A stretch of DNA of 64,000 bases, from assembly GCF_014633365.1 (NCBI RefSeq), contig NC_068349.1, forward strand, positions 35,540,753 to 35,604,752, written 5' to 3'. This DNA comes from Diospyros lotus. Its lineage: Eukaryota; Streptophyta; Magnoliopsida; Ericales; Ebenaceae. Shown one piece after another: positions 12,293-23,355 of the stretch. A program made the translations under genes and the position numbers. Numbering within the stretch: the stretch's first letter is position 1; each line of letters begins with the position of its first letter. Below the pieces are notes generated by a model. It did not search any database. It saw only the letters and a program-made list of their open reading frames with translations, and was not told the origin of the DNA.

Positions 12293-12664
12293 TATTAGGC
12301 CTTCGGTGTTGCGGACCTACCAAAGGCGATACAAGAATCAAAGGAAGGATGGTGACACAGCTGGATGGCGTAACAGCCAACATGTGCGCCAAGGATAGAG
12401 TGGGAACTTGGCTGGTTTGTGTAACAAACCAGCATGCGCATAACCAAATACGGTTATGGAGGGGGGATAACAACCTATAAAGGGGGATTAGAAGAGAGAG
12501 AGAAAAGGGTGAAGAATTTGGAGTATTATTGCAGGAGAGACCTGGGCCTCTCGAATGCCCAATCTTGTTGCTTGTTTACATTTTTTCCTTGTAATTTGGA
12601 GTTGAAATACAGCATAAACTATCCTATTTCATTGGAATCCTATCTACTGTCTTGAATCTCATCA
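12293..12664 (+). repeat. 5' LTR of Gypsy E
   Basis: About 372 bp, matching 16443-16812 with scattered substitutions and small indels. It contains the GGATTAGAAGAGAGAGA leader region and ends in CTCATCA, followed by the primer-binding site. Confidence 0.9.
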
Positions 12665-12694
12665 ATTTTGGTATCAGAGCATTTTTCGATCACC

Positions 12695-14319
12695 ATGGTA
12701 AATTTAACCGAGAGAGTGGGGGACCTAGAGGAGAAGGTCGACACGATGAGGGGAGAGATTCAAACCATAGATCGGAACGTAGCAGAGATGCTCGAACAAT
12801 TCAACATCATGCGAACAAGGTGGGACGAACAGGAACGGGAGAGGAAGGCTAAGACCCATGGGGGCGAATGGCCAACGAAATTTACCCAAGATTCCGACGT
12901 GACCCCAGGGGTCAGCATGAACCGGAGAATGGAGGGTGGCATGAACACAGGATGGCGACAGGAAGGGAGAGGTTGGCGATTGGAGATGCCAACCTTTGAG
13001 GGAGACAATCCGGACGATTGGATTTTCATGGCGGAAAGGTACTTCGCGATCAACCAGTTGTCCGATGATGAGAAGATCGAGTCCATTGCGTTGTGCTTCG
13101 AGGCAGGGGCCCTCGCTTGGTTCCAATGAGAGTCTAGGCGTAGGGGGATCCGCAGTTGGGAGGGGCTCAAGCAAGGTATTCTCAACCGATGCCGTCCAAC
13201 TCAAGAGGGGTCGCTAGAGGAGAGGTTCCTGGCTCTCCAACAAGAAGGGACTATCAAGGATTACAGGCTGATGTTTGAGACTTTGGTCATGCCAGTGTCA
13301 GAAGTCTTTGAGGCATTCTTGGAAGGCCATTTCATCAATGGCCTTAAGCCAGAAATAAGGGCTGAGATCAGGGTACTGCAACCTAGGGGGTTGGATCGGA
13401 TCATGACAATGGCTCAATGTATCGAGGATAAAAATACAGTCATGCTCAGCTGTAGTAGGACGTTCGGACCAACGAGGAGTAATTCCCCTACCCACTCTAC
13501 AACCAATGTCATTCGACCCCCTCCTATACAATCAAGAAGCCTCACTCCTCATTCGAGAGTTTTTAGTCAGGTGAGCAACAAGCTGTCAGTGGCTGGGAGT
13601 GGCAGCAATGTCCCTTTTAAACGACTCAGTGAGGCCGAGTGGAAAGCCAAAAGGGAGAAGGGTTTATGTTTTCATTGTGATGAGAAATATTCTGTTGGCC
13701 ACCGGTGTAAGAACAAGGAGCTGGACGTTATGACGATTTATGATGAAGAGATGGAAGAGGAAGGAGTCGAGGTGGAAGTAGGGGAAGGAAGGGAAGAAGA
13801 AGTGGGGCAAGGCAGCGAGGTCATTGAACTCTCAATGAATTCAGTGGTTGGATTGACAACGCCGCAAACAATGAAGCTGCAAGGGGATATTGAAGGGCAG
13901 CCAGTGGTAGTACTTATTGATGGAGGGACGACACACAATTTTATAGCAGCCGAGCTAGTGCAACGGTTGGGGCTGCCAAGAACAGAAATGGCCAAGTATG
14001 GGGTGATTATGGGGACGGGAATGGCGGTGCAAGGGGACGGCATTTGCAAGGGGGTGAAATTGCACCTACAAAACCTACAAATCGTGGAGGATTTTCTGCC
14101 CTTGGAGTTGGGTAGTTCTGATGTAATCCTTGGGATGAAGTGGTTGGCAGCAGTGGGGAAGATGAGAGTGGATTGGAAGGCTTTAACAACAATGAAGTTT
14201 CAGGTTGGGGGATTGGCCGTGACCTTGCAAGGAGATCCCACCTTGAGTAAAAGCTTCGTATCCTTGAAGGCTATGATGAAGGCCTTCAAGGAGAATGGAG
14301 AAGGAGAAGGTCAGTTTTC
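12695..14319 (+). pseudogene. Gypsy E gag-protease, one in-frame stop
   Basis: Gag starts MVNLTERVGDLEEKVDTM (coiled coil). It continues through the conserved LEMPTFEGDNPDDWIFMAER segment and the C-terminal part ending in a zinc knuckle, CFHCDEKYSVGHRC (from 13667). Protease follows with VVLIDGGTTHNF, where the usual DSG is DGG, and ends around SLKAMMKAFKENGEG near 14310. A single TGA at 13127-13129, in place of a Trp commonly found at that point (WFQW), interrupts an otherwise continuous frame. The sequence leaves retroelement homology at about 14315-14330, where the MED19-derived segment begins. Confidence 0.88.
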
Positions 14320-15033
14320 AATTGCAAGCGCAACTGCCTTTCTTCCTTCTAGTAGGCGTTAGGGTTTTATTACCGTTCGGAGAAGACGAAGAGAAGTTGG
14401 GGCTGGGCCTTCCTCCAGCGAAGAAGCCAAGACCTGGGAAGCCTCTTCTCCACTCGATTCATTGCCTCGCTCTGTCGAATCACGGAGTGGGGAGGCGTGA
14501 TTTTGTACTTCTCATCGGAGGACTCTGCGCCGTGGATCTCTCACTACGACCAGGTGATAATGGTCCACCCCTTTGTTAGACATTGATTCATGGATCCTGA
14601 AGGCAAAAAGTTTGGAAGAGGGCCAAGAGAACTTATAGGGGCAGTGGATCTTATAAGTCACTATAAATTGTTGCCTCACCATGAGTTCTTCTGCAAGAGG
14701 TCACTTCCTTTATTAGTTTCAGACACACACTACCTTCACAATGTGGTGGGAGACACTGAAATTAGGAAAGGCGAAGGGATGCAACTGGATCAACTCATTC
14801 AAGAAATATCTTACTCAAAAGAAACAAATGCTCGGATACAGCCTTTTGACTTAGATGCCCTTGGAGAAGCATTTCAACTCAAGGAGACTACTCTGGTTGA
14901 TCTGCCTCCAGCAGAGAAAGGGATCCCTACTATTGTGGGAAAATCTAAAAACAAGTCCAAAGACAAGGAAAAAAAGCATAAAAAGCACAAGGACAAAGAT
15001 CGGGAGAGGGATAAAGAACATAAGAAGCATAAG
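14320..15033 (+). other. MED19: Captured MED19 segment: 5' UTR plus first 148 codons
   Basis: The ORF starting at 14590 begins MDPEGKKFGRGPRELIGAVD. It continues with HEFFCKRSLPLLVSDTHYLH, GDTEIRKGEGMQLDQL and the Lys/Asp-rich stretch ending EHKKHK. This is the N-terminal two thirds of plant Mediator subunit 19, a head-module protein that contacts transcription factors in the nucleus. The normal C-terminal basic tail is missing. The preceding 270 bp look like a plant 5' UTR (CTTTCTTCCTTCTAGTAGG, then GTTAGGGTTTT). There is no visible intron within the coding part, which suggests capture from a spliced transcript. The exact left junction is uncertain by about 15 bp. The right junction is at about 15033/15034. 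Confidence 0.9.
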
Positions 15034-15372
15034 TGGCTGCAAGGTGTTGTCAAGGATCTCCAGCTTGATCCTACCTCCAGACCCAATTTCCAATTGGTGG
15101 ACAACCACCTCCTCTACAAGGGTAGGTTGTACCTACCAAAGGGCTCTTCTCTCATTTCTCTGCTATTACATGAGGGACATGATGGGAATGTGGGAAGACA
15201 CTCGGGATTTTTGAAAACCTACAAGAGGATTGTAGCTAATGTATATTGGCCGGGAATGAAGCGAGACATCCACCGGTATGTGAGTAATTGTGTTGTTTGC
15301 CAGCAAAACAAAGTGCTAGCCCTAAAGCCCGGAGGGCTCTTGCAGCCCCTTCCTATCCCAAATCAAATTTGA
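14590..15372 (+). CDS. MED19 - integrase chimeric ORF
   Basis: This open frame of 260 codons has MED19 residues 1-148 followed without a break by Gypsy sequence. The Gypsy part starts WLQGVVKDLQLDPTSRPNFQ, the linker before integrase. The integrase zinc-binding domain then follows (HEGHDGNVGRHSGF ... CVVCQQNK, an HHCC pattern). The frame ends at a TGA (15370-15372) in place of the usual Trp of the WEDIA-type motif. Downstream integrase is in the same frame. The MED19 part has no internal stop, although the neighbouring retroelement frames have acquired several. Whether it is transcribed is unknown. A truncated Mediator subunit joined to a DNA-binding zinc domain could in principle interfere with the normal protein, but that is speculation. 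Confidence 0.8.
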   Translation: MDPEGKKFGRGPRELIGAVDLISHYKLLPHHEFFCKRSLPLLVSDTHYLHNVVGDTEIRKGEGMQLDQLIQEISYSKETNARIQPFDLDALGEAFQLKETTLVDLPPAEKGIPTIVGKSKNKSKDKEKKHKKHKDKDRERDKEHKKHKWLQGVVKDLQLDPTSRPNFQLVDNHLLYKGRLYLPKGSSLISLLLHEGHDGNVGRHSGFLKTYKRIVANVYWPGMKRDIHRYVSNCVVCQQNKVLALKPGGLLQPLPIPNQI

Positions 15373-16440
15373 GATGACATTGCTAGGGACTTCATTGAAG
15401 GCTTACCAAGGTCGGGCAAAATGGATTCTATTTTGGTGGTGGTGGATAGACTCAGTAAGTATGGGCATTTTATTGGGCTTAACCACCCTTTTACAGCGGG
15501 AGAGGTGGCAGGGATTTTCATCAAGGAAGTTGTGAGGCTTCATGGTTTACCACGATCCATTGTATCCGATAGGGACAAGATTTTCAAGAGCAGATTTTGG
15601 GAGGAATTGTTTCGCCTCCAAGGCACCAAGCTCCACCGCAGCACAGCTTACCATCCACAAACGGATGGTCAAACAGAGGTGCTTAATAGGACCTTGGAAA
15701 CATACCTTCCCTGTTTTGCTTCCTCTAAACCTAAAGCTTGGTTTGTGTGGCTGCCTTGGGCTGAACTATGGTACAACACTTTATACAACACAACCTCGAG
15801 AATGACACCATTCCAGGCAGTGTATAGGTGAGAACCACCAGCAATATTGAGGGTTGAAAGGGAATCCACTCATGTTTCGGTGGTTGAGCAACAGCTGGTC
15901 GAAAGAGATCACATTTTGGAGGAACTTAAACTACTAAGAGCCCAAGCGGTAATGAAGAAAGGGGCAGATATGAAAAGAAGAGCAGTGAAGTTTAAGGTAG
16001 GGGACTTAGTTTACTTGAAACTAAGACCCTATCGTAGAAAAACATTGGTTGGTCATTCAAATGAGAAATTGGCTCCTAGATTCTATGGTCCATTTGTAAT
16101 TGAAAAAGAAATAAGGCATGTAGCCTACAAGTTAAAGCTGCCATCACACTGCAATATTTACCCCGTCTTCCATGTGTCCCAGCTACGTGAAGCCAAGGGC
16201 GTGTTGCAAGCCACTGTGGAGATTCCCAATCAGTTAAGTGCAGATTTGGAGATGTTGGTCAAACAAGAAGCGGTGTTGGGGGTCAGGCCAGAAACGAGAA
16301 GTGATTTATGTGGATTGGATGTTCTACTTCAACGGAAGAGGTTACCGCCTTTGGAAGCTACTTGGGAGCCTTATAGCCTAATTCAGCAGCAATTTCCCAC
16401 TTTTCACCTTGAGGACAAGGTGAAAGTTGGGGAGGGGAGT
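15373..16440 (+). pseudogene. Gypsy E integrase core and C-terminal region
   Basis: It reads [38 protein letters not shown] and [20 protein letters not shown], with the D, D and E catalytic residues present. Then come the C-terminal KFKVGDLVYLKLRPYRR and YPVFHVSQLREAKG segments. It continues in the frame of the MED19 fusion and is broken by one more TGA at 15829-15831, at the Arg of a YGREPP-like motif. The stops at 15370 and 15829 are both explained by a single C-to-T or G-to-A change. Confidence 0.88.
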
Positions 16441-16442
16441 AA

Positions 16443-16812
16443 TGCTAGGCCTCCGGTGCTGCGGACCTACCAAAGGTGATACGAGAATCAAAGGAAAGAT
16501 GGTGACACAGCTGGATGGCGTAATAGCCAACATGTGCGCCAAAGGTAGAGTGGGAACTTGGCTGGTTTGTGTAACAAACCAGCATGTGCATAACCAAATA
16601 TGGTTATGGAGGGGGGATAATAACCCATAAAGGGGGATTAGAAGAGAGAGAAAGGGGTGAAGAATTTGGAGTATTCTTGCAGGAGAGACCTGGGCCTCTC
16701 GAATGCCCAATCTTGTTGCTTGTTTACATTTTTTCCTTGTAATTTGGAGTTGAAATACAGCAGAAACTATCCTATTTCATTGGAATCCTATCTACTATCT
16801 TGAATCTCATCA
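16443..16812 (+). repeat. 3' LTR of Gypsy E
   Basis: About 370 bp partner of the 5' LTR. It starts TGCTAGGCCT right after the polypurine tract and ends CTCATCA. Confidence 0.9.
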
Positions 16813-18828
16813 GGTTTTTTCAAATAGGTTAAGCACCTTTGCGGTTTATACAGTTTAGAGGCAGGAGTTGCCAACTGCATCATTGACCAATGTTTCAATG
16901 TTGGGGAGGTCACTGCTAGATATTGCATAAAGAATGACAAGCCAATACTTTGGCTTCTTTCTATTATTGGTACCATTTATGTCTATTTTTCTGCAAATAA
17001 ATGTTTAGTGATCAACAGAGGTTAACTGTTGCCATACATCCATAAGATTGGGTACAGTGGGTGATAACATACATGGTAATTCAAGGTAAAGCCAGAGAAG
17101 ATTATTGTAAGTACCATTTGCAATATGTCAATTTAAATCACTGGTTAGCAGGGTGTTTGTTTGCTTATGCTGCAATCTTGCCAGTTGACCTGCCTTGTTG
17201 ATGTGGGCCAGCTAGGAGATTGGGTTTTCAAAACAGTGCAATTGAGGCCAGGCCAACCAATTTCAAACTGAACCAAGGCAACATAGTTATTTGGCAAATA
17301 TTCTCGAAATCATGTGAAATTCTAAAGGTCATTCACTCACTTCTTTAGTAGTGAGAATGCTTTATTGTGGAAAAATTCCATCACTGAGGGCCCCAAAATA
17401 GGAAGAAAACTTTTATGTTTGGTCATTCTTATTTTAAGAATTTCTTGCTCTAAAAAAATTTCATTTTAGCTAGACTTTTCCCCCAGATTTGTTTTAACTT
17501 CTAGAATATAGATCCGGCCTTAGATTCAATATTTTCCTTTTCGGTAATTTTCCTATTTTCTGGAAGGTTGAATGGGTGGTTCCTGATGCATGAAATTCCC
17601 CACGTTGTAAGGGCAGAAGAAAATCATTTTTGTACACAGTCAATCATAACCTTTCAATCATAAAAAAAGCAACCTCATTGTTCTGCTCTTTTCCTTCTTG
17701 AAAAAATTTTGTATTCCAATTCTATATAAAAAGTTGTAATCTATATACAGAAAAGGTGAAAATTTTAATATTATTTTGTGATTTATTGAACCTTTGCATT
17801 ATATTCTTGTGGATTCAAAAAGTTCATGTCTCTAGAATAAAGGCCCCCAGTTCAAGGAACACGGTACAGGGACATGGTATTCCACTTTTCCTGGAGCGTG
17901 GTATGGAGGGACAAGCTTCTTTGGTTGGCCAAAGTGAAACTCCTCCAAAACATATAATATTTTTATTCATAAAATATTATTGAAGGCCAAGTGTAAATCC
18001 CACCAAGATTTTGCGCCTTAAAAAAGGAAAGGCCAGCCAAATAGGCTGACCTGTCACCCATAATGACTGAGACCTTAAAGGGAAGGGTTAAAACCCTCCC
18101 TCTTGCAATTGCCACCTTCCATGCCCCCCCCCCCCCCCCCCCCCCACATTCCTTTTCTCTTTTGGGTCATTATTCTCCCTTCCACACCCTTTTTCTTTTC
18201 TCTTTTCCCCTGCATCCCTTTCTTTCTTCTTATATCGACATCTCTCTCTTCCTATTTTGATATTTATTGTTTAGCTGGGATGGCACTCAGCTTGAAGAAG
18301 CATTACCCATCATTGAAAAAATCAAAGGTTGAAGACAACACAGAGAGACCTATCACTGTGACATCTTTCTCTGCCATTTTCTTTAATCTGGGTCTCCAAT
18401 CTAGGCAAACTAGAACGCATTCTAAGGCGTTCCAAGACACCAAAGGACCATGTTCCACTATGCGCAAACTGGAATGTGGTTCCCAGGAGGTAGGGGGAAC
18501 TTTGTAACCATGCTCTCCAATGATATCCAGTATATGTCTACCAGAATTATATCTAGTTCTTTACAGCTAAATGCTACCATTATGTACCTACCATTTATTG
18601 AAGAAATTGTTTAAGCTTGCAATGGCAATGAATAGTTAACCCCATTTTTTTGTCATATGAGTTGTTTTCAACTTCCATTAGCTTGAAGAATTTTTGTCAA
18701 AATACCTATCATATTCAATGATAATATTGCCATTGTAACATCCAATTGTAGTAATCATGGATTATACCACTAAACAGCTTGGTTTACGAAAGTTGGGGCA
18801 AAAACAACTTTCTACGCAAGTTATCAAA
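16813..18828. other. Noncoding DNA with a C homopolymer
   Basis: No gene recognised. A run of about 22 C occurs at about 18124-18145, followed by pyrimidine-rich sequence. Open frames crossing it (for example 18103-18507) are low complexity with no domain. Confidence 0.5.
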
Positions 18829-18988
18829 AGGGAAACCCCAGTGCATGAGACTCCTCGCTTTGCGAGGGTCAAGGAGGGTCATTTTAGTACGCAACCCTAC
18901 CTTTACAGTAAAAGTGGTTTCTACAAATTAAACTTGTGATCTACTAGTTACAAATGAACAACCTTACCATTTCTACCAATACCCTCCC
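18829..18988 (-). mobile_element. tRNA-derived SINE with 18 bp target duplication
   Basis: About 160 bp flanked by the perfect 18 bp direct repeat TCTACGCAAGTTATCAAA (18811-18828 and 18989-19006), the size expected for LINE-mediated insertion. Read on the minus strand it has the layout of common plant tRNA-type SINEs: a GGTAAGGTTGTT region, a degenerate B-box area, GGGTTGCGTAC, then a GACCCTCGCAAAGCGAGGAG segment near the 3' end. Confidence 0.85.
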
Positions 18989-20188
18989 TCTACGCAAGTT
19001 ATCAAATGCCTAAAAGAAAGTCATCTTCTATATCAAAGCAAAATTAACCACGTGCAGAAAGCTTCACTGAATGATGTGGGCACCTCCAACCTGGTAATCA
19101 AAGCACAAATAGATGACTGTTTATACCATACACTGCAACGGATGATTGAGCAAGAACCTTAAGCTAGTACATTCAAAGTGAGAACTGTCCATGAGTTTTT
19201 GATATATAAGATTTATACAAGCAATTCAAGATTCCAAAATGTATTAATTTCACAAGAGTAACACCATTGTTACAAGATATAACCTTAAAAAATTGGTGAT
19301 GAAAAAAATTAACCGCGACAAGGATAAAGAAAAATCTACAAGTTCAAAAAAGCGCCTTCCCAATGCAATCATCCCACATGGACCAAATCATAGTGCTTTT
19401 CTGGTAAGTGAAAAATCAAGTGCATCTCAAGGAAAAGGTCAGTGCCTAACGGGGAACCTTACCTCATGTAAGGAGATCAAGGCAACATAAATGCCTAAAG
19501 TACAAACCTATAGTCAAAGCAAAATATAGTTTTCCCACTTAAGGAAATGTCCCTAACTAATACAACAGCCACCAGTCCCTCCAGCCCTGTCATGCCCTCA
19601 ACACCTCATCAAAACCATAAACCATATTCCTCATATTATTATGGACCCTAAGGGCCTAAACCATCACCCCACCACTAGATTTCTCTATATTCACCGATCC
19701 CTCTCATCACAGCACCATATCAACAACGCAAAGAAAAATTATAATGCTTTTGCAGTATCCAAACCCATCTGTCTAAGAAAACTAAAAACCTTGCCCTTCT
19801 ACCTTTTCGACGGAGGGGGAAATTGAAGTTAAAACTTCAGACAAAGGTAAAAGAACAAAACACCACTACCAGTCATAGGCAACCCACTCCTTAGTTTCTT
19901 GTTTTCGAGGAATCCCATGTCCTATTAACGAATCCAGTCCAAGAGACGTACTTTATGCCCGGAAGTATGATCAAACACAAAGTTAGGCATAATCAGCATC
20001 CATCTATATCTGAGTGCATAATCTCAGTCCAGCACAGAAAAATCAAGGAAACCATACTTAAACCCTAGAAATTACAGCATTTGATTCAGAGATTTTCTTC
20101 CAACAAAGCAACAACCGAGTAAACTAAGGAACGCGGAAATGGAAAATAAAAAGTACAAGAGGGTGGCAGTGATAGTTTCTGGAAGTAC
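18989..20188. other. Noncoding DNA, nothing recognised
   Basis: No frame with a recognisable domain on either strand. If the GIL1-like gene starts at about 20.2 kb, this is the 5' end of its first intron. Confidence 0.45.
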
Positions 20189-20290
20189 CTGATCGGAGAT
20201 CTCGCCGGGAGTCGCCGGAAAAGTAGGAAATTACATTCCGAGATGCGGAGCTGTCAAGAGCGAGTGAGAGAGAGAGATGACTTTACTTTC
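20189..20290 (-). promoter_or_regulatory. Putative 5' UTR first exon with splice donor
   Basis: On the minus strand the sequence reads TCATCTCTCTCTCTCACTCG, then a GC-richer stretch (TTTTCCGGCGACTCCCGGCG), and ends at a canonical donor GATCAG|GTACTTCC. A CT-rich start, GC-rich leader and clean donor set in AT-rich DNA are typical of a plant first exon. No ATG-initiated coding frame follows nearby. The nearest minus-strand acceptor attached to a gene is the one before the GIL1-like ATG. The 5' boundary is approximate. Confidence 0.45.
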
Positions 20291-21774
20291 AAGTTTCAGA
20301 TTTTAGTTTGGTGTCTCGACAAAATGAAACCTCACAGGAAGCCAATGCAAAAGGCTTTCTTTTATTATTATTATTTTATAATTATTTGTTCGAAAACTTT
20401 AATTTTATCAATTAATAAATTATTCTAAATCCTAAACACTAAATTATTTTTAAGAATTACTTAAAAAAATATTTTTTTTTAAATTAGAAAGGTGATCAAT
20501 TTTTTTTTTTATAACACAAGAAACGCAAAAAATTCATAATCATAAACGGTCTTTAATCCAGATCATCTCATTCTCTCTAAAATTCATAATTTGTATGAAT
20601 TCATCATAAATATATAAAAAAATTCGCTACAAACCAAAAACTAACCCTTAGAATAGACACAAATGATTGTACAGTCAGGTACAAAGATAAAATTAAATCT
20701 ATAATCTTATGATATTTTAAACTTTCAAATATGTATAAAATGATATGTATAGTCTTAAAAATTAGTCAATACTATTTATGTGTAAAATTAAATTTTAATT
20801 TTTAAAAAAATTGTATGCTTGTGAGCCGATTCATACGAATATATATAAATAAATATGACATTTTAGTATTATTACCCTGTGTTTATAAAATAAATTCTTA
20901 AAATATGTTTTATACTTTTTGTTTAAATAAATAAAAATAGAATTTAATCAATAAGATTTGATTTCCTACCTTGTAAATATAAAATATTTAATTTTATTAC
21001 TTTGTTAACTTTAATCTTTCTTTTAACTTTACCCTAAAATAATGTATAAATTAAATCACAACTACAATTGTCACCTAATAAAATTTTAATTAAAATATTT
21101 TATTTTTTATTTACACGTGCATAGTAGTGAAGTTGGTGGTTGCGGGTAAGAGAAAAAAAAAAAAAAGGCAACTAAGCCTAACAAGTGTGTGATTTTAATA
21201 ACCCAATAAGTGAGTTATTAATGTATACATATATTAATACTAATATATATATCATTGTAGTGAACATATAACTTTGTATACTCAAAATTAACAATAATTC
21301 GTTACTATAGTAGTAAGCAACGGGCATATTTATTATTAAAAAATACTGTAGCACCTACTCATGAACAAATCCAAGCTTGTCACCCAAATTAAGTGCAAGA
21401 TCTTGTAATCTTCAAGCCACCACAATACATTCATCATCAAGCAAATTTTCAGGGAGAGAGAGAGAGAGAGAGCTTTAACATATAATCAACTTCTTGCTAA
21501 TCCACTTACTATACACAGAATTATACTAATCAAATCTTCATCTTGTAGGTATACAGTGTGGTTAAAAGAATATCATTGTATCACCAAGAGTTAATATTCA
21601 TCCTCTTTTGATTTGGTTGTTGATCAGAGCTTCAAGCTGAAGCTCTGTTAATGCTGTGAAACATATACACAGGGCAAGCAGCATTTGCAGCTTTGAGTTG
21701 AGGATTTATTCCTTCCAGTCATGGACCTGCCCTCTTTTGTTTTGGTTACCTTGAACAAGCTGATCTTGCAATGT
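20291..21774. other. AT-rich intergenic DNA and 3' UTR of the nitroreductase gene
   Basis: Very AT-rich with homopolymers and a (GA)n tract at about 21453-21472. It separates the putative first exon at 20.2 kb from the terminal exon of the nitroreductase gene. No gene seen. Confidence 0.5.
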
Positions 21775-21902
21775 TCATGCATCAACACCAGGACCTGGAT
21801 ATGCAGGTAGGCTCACGATTCGCTTGTCCACGACTGGTCCCCCGACTGTGAAATGATAAAGGCTCTGGTAGTTCGATCCTCTCAACCCGAGAACTTCATG
21901 TA
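21775..21902 (-). CDS. SagB-type nitroreductase gene, coding exon 3 (last)
   Basis: On the minus strand an acceptor (TATTCTGCAG|TACATG) opens a frame reading HEVLGLRGSNYQSLYHFTVG and ending LPAYPGPGVDA, then TGA at 21777-21775. Exon 2 ends with one base of a split codon (CCT G|). Joining it to TA gives GTA (Val), and the frame stays open to the stop. The peptide supplies the expected C-terminal part of the second nitroreductase domain (HEVLGL ... YHFTVGGP), so it is the missing end of the gene whose other exons lie 33 kb away at 54.8-57.4 kb. Confidence 0.88.
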
Positions 21903-23034
21903 CTGCAGAATACGAGCAAACAAACTTGATTCAATGACCAATCAAAGACAGAAACATATCTGAACTAACATTCAGAATACAATTCAAAGCACTAATGCTG
22001 GAATCTTTATTCTGAATCTTCAGGACATGACAAATGGCTTGGCGTTGAACTTCAGATGCTATGATTATGTTTCAAAACTATGGGGCTTCCTTGGATTGAT
22101 AGAAGGTTCAGTATTTGCAAATCGCCACCTTTTGAAACAAAAAGGATGCTAAATAAAAAGGTACATTAAATCTACAATCTTTCCTGCTTCAGGGTAGTCG
22201 GTAGCTTGTATAACATGCACCTTCTAATCATTTCAGGCACAAACTAAGCAATCTTAGCAGCAAGAGCCCTACTCTACATCATTTGTTTTTCACCAATATG
22301 TTCTCGGGGCCTCATCACTCTTAAATTCCAGATAACTCGGATGTATATACCAATACATTACTTCTTTGAACTTAATGCATTTCCTGCCCTATTCATATTG
22401 GTGTAACAAGACAGGTGACAGTTTGCACTAGTTTCAGAGGGGGAATTGTCTTCAGTTCCTATTTGATGCTTTCGAGTGATAATCATTGATGAATACTTTA
22501 TTTGCTTAGACAAAAAGTAAAGGAACAAAAAGATAGTAGCTATAAGAATGTACCAAGCACGCTAAAGTTGATATAGATGCATTTCAACTCTATTCATGAA
22601 TGCTTCTTTTGATATTTTGGCCTATCAAGGGCAATAATTTTAAAAGATATAGAGAATTATATACACAGGATCTTCTTCACTTTCCTCCTCCTAATGCCAT
22701 CTTGTGTTCAAGAAAACCACAAAGGATACTGCTGAATCAGAACCTGGAGTTCAAATGTTGCATGTTCACATGCCTCTTGACTTTCAGAGGAAAAGAGCTA
22801 GAAGCTTCATATAAAATAAATGTGTCGGTGCAACTGGGTAGAATTTACAAGATGTGCAATGAGAGATAAGACTTATATAGCAATTCACGAGTCTGATGGA
22901 CAAGAAATTGATGCACCATACTTACAAATTAACTACCATATATATGATGATCTTGTGACCAAATTCTTCACTCGACCTTTGCACATCCAGAAAAAAATAA
23001 AGACAGTGAACTTATATAAAATCAGATCCAGCTC
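21903..23034. other. Native intron sequence left of Copia B
   Basis: No gene or repeat recognised between exon 3 and the first Copia B LTR. The open frames at 22600-23176 have no recognisable domain, and the last one runs into the LTR. Confidence 0.55.
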
Positions 23035-23297
23035 TATGGAAAATCAGGAAGATTCAGCTATCAATATTACCGAATCCTTAGCTGTCTTATTTGTTTTTAT
23101 TTTTGTTACTGAATATCACTTGGTCAAACTTTGTATTATAGGAAATAGAATATGCATAGCTGTATATAGTTATTAGCTTTCCTATTTCTTTTGTTTCCTT
23201 TTCTAATCTTTGTATTCTCTATAAGAGATCACCTGTGTGTATTCATTTGATAAATAAAAAAAGACAATAATAAAAATCAGTCCTCTCCCTTTTTATA
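23035..23297 (+). repeat. 5' LTR of Copia B
   Basis: 263 bp starting TATGGAAAATCAGG (TG eroded to TA) and ending CCCTTTTTATA. It matches the two halves of the 3' LTR. Confidence 0.9.
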
Positions 23298-23355
23298 TGG
23301 TATCAGAGCTTCCCTAAAGAATCCTAGCTGTTCACCCGAAGCCCTATCCTTTCAC

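Larger units (their letters stand above)
12293..16812 (+). mobile_element. Ty3/Gypsy retrotransposon (element E) carrying a MED19 segment
   Basis: Two LTRs of about 372 and 370 bp bound a 4.5 kb element. The LTR ends are TATTAGGCCT / TGCTAGGCCT on the left and CTCATCA on the right. A tRNA-Met-type primer site TGGTATCAGAGC lies at 12669-12680 and a polypurine tract (GGGGAGGGGAG) precedes the 3' LTR. Flanks are GGTCC and GGTTT, at best an eroded target duplication. Internal order is gag, zinc knuckle, protease, foreign MED19 segment, then integrase zinc domain, integrase core and C-terminal region. Reverse transcriptase and RNase H are absent: the MED19 segment occupies their place. Confidence 0.92.
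3219..20188 (-). other. Candidate 17 kb 5' UTR intron of the GIL1-like gene
   Basis: This is an inferred intron. It joins the acceptor just upstream of the GIL1-like ATG (minus-strand TTTGCAG|GTTATG) to the donor of a first-exon-like segment (minus-strand GATCAG|GTACTTCC at 20189/20188). No other host coding sequence was recognised between them. The interval holds a Copia, a solo LTR, a Gypsy and a SINE. The pairing is a guess: an exon closer to the ATG, or an unrelated noncoding transcript at 20.2 kb, would fit equally well without RNA data. Confidence 0.3.

Noticed and set aside
12288..16817. GGTCC / GGTTT as target duplication of Gypsy E
   Set aside because: Only three of five bases agree. 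It may be eroded or the ends may come from recombination, so it was not claimed.
17756..18507. Open frames on + between 17.7 and 18.5 kb
   Set aside because: Low-complexity, crossing a C homopolymer, with no domain and no supporting splice structure.
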